Assembly (NCBI RefSeq): GCF_030811595.1
Contig: NZ_JAUSRB010000002.1
Span: 6,944,001-7,008,000, forward strand
Length of the DNA stretch: 64,000 nucleotides
DNA from: Streptosporangium brasiliense
GTDB lineage: Bacteria > Actinomycetota > Actinomycetes > Streptosporangiales > Streptosporangiaceae
Reading direction: 5' to 3'
In this document: in pieces, positions 16,967-24,507 of the stretch
Position numbering within the stretch: position 1 is the first letter of the stretch
How the letters are laid out: each line of letters opens with the position of its first letter
Position numbers and translations under genes: made by a program
The notes under the pieces: model-generated
Databases searched by the model: none
Told to the model about the DNA's origin: nothing
What the model saw: only the letters and a program-made list of their open reading frames with translations

Positions 16967-16980
16967 CTAACGGTTAACTA
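16944..16980. promoter_or_regulatory. Long palindromic operator of the PadR/ABC operon
   Basis: TAGTTAACCGTTA and TAACGGTTAACTA form a perfect 13-bp inverted repeat with an 11-bp spacer, ending 9 bp before the PadR start codon. It is far more AT-rich than its surroundings. The size and position fit a PadR operator that overlaps the promoter and gives autorepression of the regulator and ABC genes. Confidence 0.75.
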
Positions 16981-16989
16981 GGAAGCGTG

Positions 16990-17565
16990 ATGGCAGAGAC
17001 GATCGGCGCGCCCGGCAAGGAACCTTCCCAGGGTTACCAGCTGCGGGTCGTACAGGAAGTGTTGCTGGCCCTGCTGGCCAAGGACGCCTCGCACGGCTAC
17101 CAACTGCGCGCCCGGCTACAGCTCGCGCTCGGCCCGCTGGCCGGTGCGCTCAACGCAGGCCATGTGTACGTGACGCTCACTCGCCTGGAGAAGGCCGGGC
17201 TGGTGAGCGCTGAGCGGGTCGGCCAGATCGACCGTCCAGATCGCAAGGTCTACGAGCTGACCCCGGAAGGACGCGAGCGCGTGATCGCCTGGCTGGACGA
17301 CACGAGCTGGCCCAAGCCGGCCCCGGCGGAGTTCCACCTGAAGCTTGTGGCCGCCGGTGCGGCCGGGCTGGTCGACCCGGAGCGGCTTGTAGACGCCCAG
17401 CGGCACGCGCTGCTGGCCGAACTGGCCGCCGCCCAGCGCGCCGCCCTGGCCGAACCGGCTGGCGCGGTCGCCGGGCTGCTGCTGGAGGGCGTGGTGCTGC
17501 GGCTACAGGCGGACCTGCGCTGGCTGGAGGCATGTGCCCAGTACTGGACTGTGAGGCGAGGATGA
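16990..17565 (+). CDS. PadR-family regulator of the adjacent ABC exporter
   Basis: About 191 residues. The winged-helix PadR domain is at roughly 15-100 (VVQEVLLALLAKDASHGYQL, YVTLTRLEKAGLVSAERVGQ, KVYELTPEGRERVIAWLDD), followed by a helical C-terminal half. ATG 16990 or GTG 16987 can start it. The stop overlaps the ABC ATPase start (ATGA), so it is translationally coupled with the exporter. This PadR-ATPase-FtsX layout is common in actinomycetes and suggests substrate-induced export. Confidence 0.9.
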   Translation: MAETIGAPGKEPSQGYQLRVVQEVLLALLAKDASHGYQLRARLQLALGPLAGALNAGHVYVTLTRLEKAGLVSAERVGQIDRPDRKVYELTPEGRERVIAWLDDTSWPKPAPAEFHLKLVAAGAAGLVDPERLVDAQRHALLAELAAAQRAALAEPAGAVAGLLLEGVVLRLQADLRWLEACAQYWTVRRG

Positions 17566-18281
17566 TAGATACCGACCAGGCGGTCCTACGCACGCACGGA
17601 CTGCAGATGCACTACGGCCACGGCGCGGGGCGGGTGCATGCGCTCAACGGGATCGAGCTGGTGGCGGCCGCCGGGGAAACGGTGGCGGTGATGGGCCCCA
17701 GCGGCAGCGGCAAGTCGACGCTGCTGCATCTGCTGGGCGGCCTGCAGCGTCCCTCGGCGGGCGAGGTGTGGCTGGCCGGGCGGCGCATCGACAAGCTGAG
17801 CGAGAAGGGCCTGGCCCTGCTGCGACGCCAGGCGGTCGGGTTCGTCTTCCAGGCATTCCACCTGATGGATGAGCTCACCGCGGTGGAGAACGTCGAGCTG
17901 CCCGCGCTGCTGGCTGGGCGCTCCCCGCGCGCGGCGCGCCGCCGAGCCGTGGAATTACTGGAGCGGGTGAGTCTCGGCCACCGCGCCGGGCACCTGCCCT
18001 CGGCGATGTCGGGTGGGGAGCGGCAGCGGGTGTCGCTGGCCCGGGCTATCAGCAACGAGCCCCTTGTCGTGCTCGCTGACGAGCCGACCGGCAATCTCGA
18101 CAGCGCCGCCACCGTGGAGGTTCTGCGGCTGCTGGAGAGTTTGCGTACGGCGGGGCAGACGGTGTTGATCGTCACCCACGACGCACGGGTGGCGGCGGTC
18201 GCCGACCGGCTGATCACCATGCGCGACGGTGCCTTGGTGGAGGAGACCAGGCTGACCTCGGGCGGCGGCTGGCCGGGCTGA
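17562..18281 (+). CDS. MacB/LolD-type ABC transporter ATPase
   Basis: 239 residues. Walker A is GPSGSGKST, the Q-loop region VFQAFHLMDELTAVENVELP, the signature SGGERQRVSLARA, Walker B LVVLADEPTGNLDS, and the H-loop VTHDAR. This is the ATPase class that pairs with FtsX-like permeases. The start ATG at 17562 overlaps the PadR stop. The inner-membrane complex with the next gene probably exports a peptide, lipid or antibiotic rather than importing. Confidence 0.93.
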   Translation: MIDTDQAVLRTHGLQMHYGHGAGRVHALNGIELVAAAGETVAVMGPSGSGKSTLLHLLGGLQRPSAGEVWLAGRRIDKLSEKGLALLRRQAVGFVFQAFHLMDELTAVENVELPALLAGRSPRAARRRAVELLERVSLGHRAGHLPSAMSGGERQRVSLARAISNEPLVVLADEPTGNLDSAATVEVLRLLESLRTAGQTVLIVTHDARVAAVADRLITMRDGALVEETRLTSGGGWPG

Positions 18282-18297
18282 CCGGGCTGGAGGGCTG

Positions 18298-20142
18298 ATG
18301 GGCCGCCTGCTGCTGGTGTGTCGGCTTGCCGTACGGGACCTGTGCCGTCGCCCGGCCGAGGCGGCGCTACTGCTGCTCGCGATGAGCGCCGCCACCACCG
18401 CGCTCGCGATGGCGTTGGCCCTGCAGGGGGTCATCAACCAGCCGTACCAGAGCACCCGGGAGGCCACCGCCGGTCCCGACGTGGTCGCCAGCGTCGCCAC
18501 TCCCTTCGTCGGCGGCCGGCCCGCCGATCTGGCCCAGCTGCAGGCGCTGGCGAGCGCTCCCGGTGTCGTCGCCCACAGTGGCCCCTTCCCCTACACCCAG
18601 GTGCGGGTGAACACCGGCAGCGTCACCTTGCCGGCCTGGGTGCAGGGACGCGCCGCCGCCACGGCCGCCGTCGACCAGCCCACGGTGGTGCGCGGCAGCT
18701 GGGTGCGTGAGGGCGGCGCGGTGCTGGAGGCCAGCTTCGCCGGAGCCCTCGGGGTCGACGTCGGCGACCGGATCGCCCTGGACAATCGCCCCTACCAGGT
18801 CGCCGGGGTCGCGATCACCGCCGCGTCGGCTCCCTACCCCAAGGTCTGCCTGGCCCCCTGCCGGTTCGATTCCGCGTTCGCCGCTCTCACCGAACGCCCG
18901 CCGAAGCCACCGCCGGGCACGCCGGACACGTTCTTCGTGGGCCAGGCCGGCATGATGTGGCTCACCGAGGCCGAGACCCGCGGCCTCGCCCGCTACCCGG
19001 AGTCCCTGGGCCACCTCATCAACCTGAAGCTGACTGGCCAGGCCGAGGCCTTCAGCGCGGCGCACCACGGGCGAAGAATCAACGAACCGGCGCTGGTCAC
19101 GTGGCAGGAGGTCCTGGAGGGGCACGCCAAGGTGGCGGAGAACGTCCAGCGGGCCCTGCTGGTGGCCGCCTGGCTGCTCGGTCTGCTCGCGCTGTCCAGT
19201 GCGGTGGTGCTCGTCGGCGGGAGGATGGCCGACCAGATGCACCGGGTCGGGCTGCTCAAGGCAGTTGGCGGCACGCCGGGCCTGGTCGCGGTGGTCCTGC
19301 TGGCCGTGAATCTGGCCGTGGCGCTGCTGGCGGCGCTCGCCGGGTTGGCGGCCGGACGCCTGGCCGCGCCATTGCTGGTCGAACCCGGCGCCGGACTGCT
19401 CGGCACGGCGGACACCGTGCCGTTGACACCGGCCGCGGTCGGCCTGGTGATCGCCGTCGCGCTGGCGATCGCGGGGCTGGCGACGTTCATGCCGGCCGTG
19501 CGTGCCGCGCGCATCAGCACCGTCCGGGCGCTGGCCGACTCGCAACGCCCGCCGCGCCGTACTTCCTGGATGATCACGTTGTCGGCGCGACTGCCGGTGC
19601 CGCTGCTGCTGGGGATGCGGCTGGCGGCCCGACGGCCCCGCCGTACGCTGCTGAACGTGGCCGGGATCGCGATCTCGGTGACCGGGATCGTGGCCGCGCT
19701 GGCGGCCGGGGCCAACCGATATCTGGAAGCGACTCCGGGTGATGATCCCCGGCTGGCCATGACCCGGGTGCTGGCTCCGGTCGTGATCATGCTGGTGGTG
19801 CAGGCGGTGGCCAATGCGATCTGCATCATCTGGGCCACGGCACTGGACACGGCTCGGCCCTTGGCGCTGGCTCGGGCGCTGGGCGCGACGCCGGGCCAGG
19901 TCAGCGTAGGGCTGGCAGCGGCGCAGGTGCTGCCCGCGCTGGCCGGGGCGCTGCTGGGGGTTGCCGGGGGCATCGGCCTGGCCGAAGTCCTGGACGACGA
20001 TCCGGTGGCCGTCCCCGCGCTGTGGCAACTGGCGGCCGTGGTCGTGGGCTGCGCGGTGGTGGTGTCGGTGCTGACGGCCGTACCGGCCGGCATCGGCGCG
20101 CGGCGTCCTGCGGGCGTGAATCTGCAGGCCGAGCTGACCTGA
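18298..20142 (+). CDS. FtsX-like ABC transporter permease
   Basis: 614 residues. A membrane helix near residues 20-42 is followed by a large extracytoplasmic MacB-type domain (about 45-270), then three helices in an FtsX domain (around 285-400). After a basic linker a second membrane part follows (about 440-600). The two-FtsX-domain layout needs no second permease gene. GGAGGG stands just before the ATG. It completes the PadR-regulated exporter. No gene can be supported from 20143 to 20610. Confidence 0.92.
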   Translation: MGRLLLVCRLAVRDLCRRPAEAALLLLAMSAATTALAMALALQGVINQPYQSTREATAGPDVVASVATPFVGGRPADLAQLQALASAPGVVAHSGPFPYTQVRVNTGSVTLPAWVQGRAAATAAVDQPTVVRGSWVREGGAVLEASFAGALGVDVGDRIALDNRPYQVAGVAITAASAPYPKVCLAPCRFDSAFAALTERPPKPPPGTPDTFFVGQAGMMWLTEAETRGLARYPESLGHLINLKLTGQAEAFSAAHHGRRINEPALVTWQEVLEGHAKVAENVQRALLVAAWLLGLLALSSAVVLVGGRMADQMHRVGLLKAVGGTPGLVAVVLLAVNLAVALLAALAGLAAGRLAAPLLVEPGAGLLGTADTVPLTPAAVGLVIAVALAIAGLATFMPAVRAARISTVRALADSQRPPRRTSWMITLSARLPVPLLLGMRLAARRPRRTLLNVAGIAISVTGIVAALAAGANRYLEATPGDDPRLAMTRVLAPVVIMLVVQAVANAICIIWATALDTARPLALARALGATPGQVSVGLAAAQVLPALAGALLGVAGGIGLAEVLDDDPVAVPALWQLAAVVVGCAVVVSVLTAVPAGIGARRPAGVNLQAELT

Positions 20143-20610
20143 GGGTTAGCGTGGCTCGGCGAGTGAGTGAAGGCGCGCATGCCGCTCACCCGCAGCAGCC
20201 CACGCATCCCCGCCGCCGGCTCCGGCGGGTCGGTCGGCAGCCCATACACGGGTGCGGCCGGAATGCGGCAGGAACAGGCCGTGCCCACCTGCAACCGCAG
20301 GTCGGGCGGCACAGCCAGCGGCGGCTGTTTCGGTGACAAGTCCTCAGCGCGAGGAGGGGGCCGGAGCCGAGCGAATCGTGGTCAGCGCATTGACCTGCGG
20401 TTATGTGGATACCGAGACCAGAGAGAGCCCTACTTCTGTCCGGTAGGCACCCGGATGCGGTGTCTTTCTGCCGTACTCGGCCTGTCGTTAAGGAAGCTGT
20501 CACCAAGTACACGCGGGTGGTGTTGGCCCCGCCACTCAGTTGATCATGTGGCTTGTGCGGGGGAGGCTGTCAACACACAATAGTGATCTTGACGTGCCGT
20601 GAGGACTTCT

Positions 20611-21085
20611 TCAGCGCGTCACTTGGCCGTGGCGTCGGCGGGCGGCGCGGATCTCGGCATCGGCGACCTTGTCGTCGAGCAACGCATACAGCTGCGCCGT
20701 CTCGGCAGAAGCGTGGCCGAGACGGCGGCGCACGGCCTCGATGGAGACGCCGGCGTTGATGAGTTCGGTGGCGTGGGCGTGGCGCAGCTGGTGGATGTCG
20801 ATCTCGACGCCAGCCTGCGCGCAGTAGCCCTGCCGGCGGTGGTGGGCGGCGTCGTAGGACAGGGGCCCGCCCCGGCCGTTGATGGAGGCGCGGAACAGCG
20901 GCCCGGCGGTGTGGCCGGCGCGGGCCAGGTAGAGCTTGAGCAGGGCGACGTACCCGCGGTCGTCCAGCAGGACGGTGCGTACGCTGCCGCCCTTGCCGTG
21001 GATGCGGACGTGTTCGTCGTCCAGTCGCAGGTCGAGGTCCTCCACGTGCAGGCCGCAGGTTTCGGAGGAGCGGCCGGCCAGCGGG
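20611..21085 (-). pseudogene. Tyrosine recombinase, catalytic-domain fragment
   Basis: The minus strand encodes the C-terminal catalytic domain of a phage/XerD-type integrase. The first Arg is in GRSSETCGLHVEDLDL, the HxLRH box in EIDIHQLRHAHATELI, the LGH box in RRRLGHASAET, and the nucleophile Tyr in QLYALLDDK. The N-terminal core-binding domain is missing. Upstream the frame continues to 21282 with unrelated sequence (RTEAAGDAQAAQVQVQAQYT). The fusion looks like an accident of rearrangement. Confidence 0.75.
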
Positions 21086-21271
21086 ATGGCGCTGCCGCCC
21101 TGCAGGGTGTACCACTCTTCGGCGCCGGTGTACTGCGCCTGCACCTGCACCTGGGCCGCCTGGGCGTCGCCGGCGGCTTCGGTGCGGATGGTGAGGTCGC
21201 CGGTCACGACGCCGACGTCCTCGGTCATCACGCCGCCGGGGCCCCCGACGACTTCGCTTCCGCAGCGGGTG

Positions 21272-21562
21272 TTACCGGCCACGGCGGGCGCCGACGGCCG
21301 GGCAGGTCTCCAGCATCTCGGCCAGCGCCGTCTTCTCCTGCGCGGTCACGGCCAGCGCGTAGCGCTGCTTGATGTCCACCCACGCGCGGGAGTAGGTGCA
21401 CCAGTAGCCGCGCAGCGCGGGCTTCCACTGGGCGGGGTTCTGGTCGCCCTTGGCCCGGTTACTGGCCGCGCTGACCGCGATGAGCTGCGGGTTTTCCAGG
21501 TCGTTGGCGAAGACCTTGCGCTGGGCGGTGGTCCAGGTGTCGGCGCCGCTGCGCCAGGCCCC
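21272..21562 (-). pseudogene. DUF1524/HNH-type endonuclease, C-terminal fragment
   Basis: A frame with no start codon reads ADTWTTAQRKVFANDLENPQ, LIAVSAASNRAKGDQNPAQW and CTYSRAWVDIKQRYALAV, ending at a TAA at 21272. This is the conserved tail of actinobacterial DUF1524 (GmrSD/NucA-like HNH) secreted nucleases. The N-terminal half, including the catalytic His of the HNH motif, is gone. The break lies at about 21562, where a Tn3-like terminal repeat begins, so a transposon insertion or deletion probably truncated it. Confidence 0.6.
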
Positions 21563-21565
21563 CTA

Positions 21566-21599
21566 CTCGGGTCGGCGCGACCAGCCCCAAAGTAACTCT
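21566..21599 (-). repeat. Tn3-like terminal repeat, copy C
   Basis: The 34-bp motif read on the minus strand begins AGAGTTACTTTGGGGCTGG and ends GACCCGAG. It matches the plus-strand motif at 27625-27658 at all but one position and is close to that at 44907-44940. It directly borders the truncated DUF1524 gene. Confidence 0.65.
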
Positions 21600-21826
21600 G
21601 TAGTCTTCGTCACCCTGTGCGTCTGGAGCCGCCGAATCGAACGGCTGCAGGGAAAGCCTCGCACCAGCGTGCTGGCCATAGGGCTCCAGGCCTTGCCGAA
21701 GTCTCTGATCGGCATTCAAGGAGGCTGAGTGCAGAAATTAGCGGTAGTGACCTGGGGCTTCTTCGCCTGTTAGTGATCCGTGACGGCCCGGAACTCCTAC
21801 AGCTCCGGCCAGTCCCCACTGGTTGA

Positions 21827-22414
21827 TCAGTGGGTGCGGCGGCGGGGCGTCAGGACCTCGATGACCTTGGCGATGGCCTCAGGGCCGGGGTTGACGTAGC
21901 GCATGGCGGTGCGGGGGTTCTTGTGCCGGGTCTTGCCCATGATGAGTCCGCGGCCCGGGCCGCGGGTCTCGTAGAGCATCCGCCACAGGGTCTTCTCGCG
22001 CAGCGGGATGTCGCGGCGGGGCAGCAGCCGGTGGATGGTGGTCTTGGCGACCGCGCGGGTCTCGTCGGCGGTTTCCTTGCGGCGTTCGGCGTCGGCCGGG
22101 ACCGACGGGGCGGCCCAGTGCTTCTTGGTCTGGCACCAGGTCAGCCAGGAGGTGACGGCGGCGCGGTTGCGGTTCCAGGTCGCCGGCGCGCATCGGCCCC
22201 ACAGCTCGGTGAGCGCGGCGCCGATCTCAGCGTCGGCGACGTCGGCGAGCGGCCGGTCGCGGCCGAGCCGCTCGATGGTGCGGTCGATGGCCGAGGCGTA
22301 GGCGTGGTGGGTGTTGGGGTTGGCCGTGCGCGCGGTGGCGAGGAAGGCGTCGGCGGCCTCGGCGAGGGTTACGCCTCCACCGTGAAGAGCGGTGATCTTC
22401 GGCGCGGCGCTCAT
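21827..22414 (-). pseudogene. Tyrosine recombinase with internal deletion
   Basis: 195 codons. Residues 1-115 are a SAM-like core-binding domain (TLAEAADAFLATARTANPNT, WNRNRAAVTSWLTWCQTKK) and the start of a catalytic domain follows (REKTLWRMLYETR). The sequence then jumps to the family's last block (MGKTRHKNPRTAMRYVNPGP). The middle, with the catalytic Arg, HxLRH and LGH boxes, is lost; Arg and Tyr of the final box remain. It cannot be active. From 22415 to 22762 no gene can be supported. Confidence 0.75.
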
Positions 22415-22762
22415 GCCGACCGCCAGGCGACGGCTGCGGCGATGTACCGGATAACGTGCCGGAGTCGCGCACCGCCCCGGTGGAGGGTTCTCCCGGTCGC
22501 CGCGCCGCCATGATCAATAGATCATTATCGCGTACATGGAGAGCCAGTCTTACGGTGGGGTGCACGGCGAACGGATATGTGCACCGGCCAGGATCAGGAG
22601 GCGGAGTTCCGGAAGATGGGGCTGGCTGTCCAGCAATGCGTCGTAGGTGACCACAACGCCCGCTGTACCTGGTGGCACGAGATGGCCTGGGGTCCTGCGC
22701 TCGGGCCGGTCTGAGGGTCGCAGCGGCCAGGGCGCAGGACTGTCATCGGTCGGCTGGGCTGA

Positions 22763-24124
22763 TCACATTTTGTGGCCGTTGACCGTGGCGCAGGTTACCT
22801 TTGTCACGCGGACCTCGTCTGCGACCAGGATGCCAGGCGTTCCGTCGCCTGTGTTGACGTGGAACCCGTAACCGTGAAAGCTGAGCTTTCCCTCGTTCTT
22901 GTTTCCTTGCAGCCATCCGGTGTTGATGCCGTTGAAGTCGCCCCGGTCGGCATAGACCGACCCCCTGGTCTCGCCGTTCGCCCGATGAACGGTCAGACCT
23001 TCCGTGCCGAAGGTGACTGAGCCTTCGTCGTCTTGTCTTCCGCGTACGACTCTGGCCTTCACGATGTCCAGGTCGGCCTGATCGGCGTACACCACCCCCA
23101 GGGTTGGTTCGTTGTCCCGGTGGATGGTCACGCCTTCCTTGCGGAATTCGAGCCACCCGTTGTCGGCGCCCGTACCCTGTACCCGGTCGGTGGCGACCGT
23201 CCTGAAGTCGGCCCTGCGAGCCGTCACGGTGTCACTGAAGCTGGCATTGGCGGCCGTCAGCATCCCCTTGACCTTGACGTTGTCGGAGATCCCGACCTCC
23301 GTGCCGGTGAAGGTGATCTTCCCGTCGGTGTTGTTCTTCCCCTGCACCTGCGGGGTGTTGATGCCGGTGGTGGCGGTGAGGGTCTCCAGGACGGGAAAGC
23401 GCACCTGAACGGTCGTGGTGAGGGCATGCTCCTGTTGAGGTGTGGTACGGGAGGTGGCGAGGAGGGTGTAGGTGGTGGCCCGCACCGGGGCAGGCGACAC
23501 CGGCCAGGATCGCTGGCCTTTGGGGATAGGCTGCGACCCGCCCGGGAACTCGATCTTGTAGTCGAAGTCGTCGGACCCCTCCCAGCTCAGCGTGAGGGTG
23601 TCTCCGGCGTCCAGCAGAGCCGTGTCAGCGCGGAAGTTATGTGGTGCGGGGAGCCGCTGGGGTGTGGTCTTCACCACCACCACCGCCGCGTAGGTGGGAG
23701 GATCCGGATCGCGTTGGGTGACGAGAGTCTCGGTCACTGGCAACACCACCGGCCCAGCGCCGACGCTGAGGGTGACATCGGCCAGCGTGAAGATCATGCA
23801 GTCGCCGGGATAGAAAGCTTCACTACGGTCGCGGGCAGTGGCTCGGAAGCCATTGTCGCCGCTCCGGGCGAAGGTCACCGAGGTCGGCGTGTTCGTCGTG
23901 GTATTGATGTATTGGGCGGAGGGTGTGATGGTGCCGGTATCTGGGGTGAGGGTATAGGCGCCGTCGCCGACCGGCACCGTCACCTCGATCGTCGACCAGT
24001 CCACTACCGCTTCTGTGAGGTTGGTGACGATCAGATACACCGTCCCCTTGGACGGGGACCTCTCCTTTTCCGAAGCCTCCAGCGACACAGGATCGGTGAG
24101 AACGGTGTAGGTCAGCGAGGGCAT
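22763..24124 (-). CDS. Ig-like protein with C-terminal 44-residue repeats
   Basis: 453 residues with no signal peptide or membrane helix. The N-terminal half (about 1-245) is beta-rich and Ig-like (GTVYLIVTNLTEAVVDWSTI; AGDTLTLSWEGSDDFDYKIE). From about residue 260 there are four repeats of roughly 44 residues with the pattern V/L-x-G-x5-G-x-L/V-x-F-x3-G-x2-V-H-R-x-N, then G-x-V-Y-A-D, clearest at 315-358, 360-403 and 405-447. The repeats suggest a beta-solenoid or prism that binds a ligand or partner. I do not recognise the family. It seems to be cargo of the Tn3-like element, and the frame is intact despite decayed neighbours. Confidence 0.7.
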   Translation of the reverse strand: MPSLTYTVLTDPVSLEASEKERSPSKGTVYLIVTNLTEAVVDWSTIEVTVPVGDGAYTLTPDTGTITPSAQYINTTTNTPTSVTFARSGDNGFRATARDRSEAFYPGDCMIFTLADVTLSVGAGPVVLPVTETLVTQRDPDPPTYAAVVVVKTTPQRLPAPHNFRADTALLDAGDTLTLSWEGSDDFDYKIEFPGGSQPIPKGQRSWPVSPAPVRATTYTLLATSRTTPQQEHALTTTVQVRFPVLETLTATTGINTPQVQGKNNTDGKITFTGTEVGISDNVKVKGMLTAANASFSDTVTARRADFRTVATDRVQGTGADNGWLEFRKEGVTIHRDNEPTLGVVYADQADLDIVKARVVRGRQDDEGSVTFGTEGLTVHRANGETRGSVYADRGDFNGINTGWLQGNKNEGKLSFHGYGFHVNTGDGTPGILVADEVRVTKVTCATVNGHKM

Positions 24125-24507
24125 AGGCCGCTACTCCTTGTTCTGGCTGACGGGCGCAGGCCGGCGACCCGCGCGACGAATCGAAAGGGGCGGGACAGGC
24201 AGCGATACCAGGAACACACCCAAAATCCACCGCATGTCCACACCGCGGAAGATCACCCCACCTGATCCAAACGCCCGGATGCCGGAGCGGACAAGAGCAC
24301 TCAAGGCCCCATAGCAGGGCGATTCGGCAACATCAACAACGCCTTGACACCAGCATTCGGAGCATGGAACCCCCAACCGAGGGTGCCGTTGACCAACGTG
24401 GCGCCAGCCGCCAAATAGACCCTGAGGCGGGATATCAGCTACCCGCGTCCAACTCGGCGCGCGCTGTTGGCGGTTTGACGACAGGGTGGCCCTGTCGGCC
24501 CCGTGCG
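24125..24507. other. Region without a supportable gene
   Basis: Nearly 400 bp between the repeat protein and the tnpA stop. It is somewhat less GC-rich than average. No frame looks coding and no terminal repeat like those at 21.6 or 27.6 kb is present. It probably includes the promoter of the leftward repeat-protein gene. Confidence 0.4.

Noticed and set aside
18367-20028. Very long open frame antisense to the FtsX permease
   Set aside because: The product is a low-complexity Arg/Gln/His/Gly string with no domains. High GC leaves antisense frames open; the plus-strand gene has clear motifs and codon bias.
20611-21282. Whole 223-codon frame as one integrase
   Set aside because: The first ~65 residues (RTEAAGDAQAAQ region) do not belong to a recombinase and overlap the end of the DUF1524 remnant. 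Only the C-terminal catalytic domain is supported.
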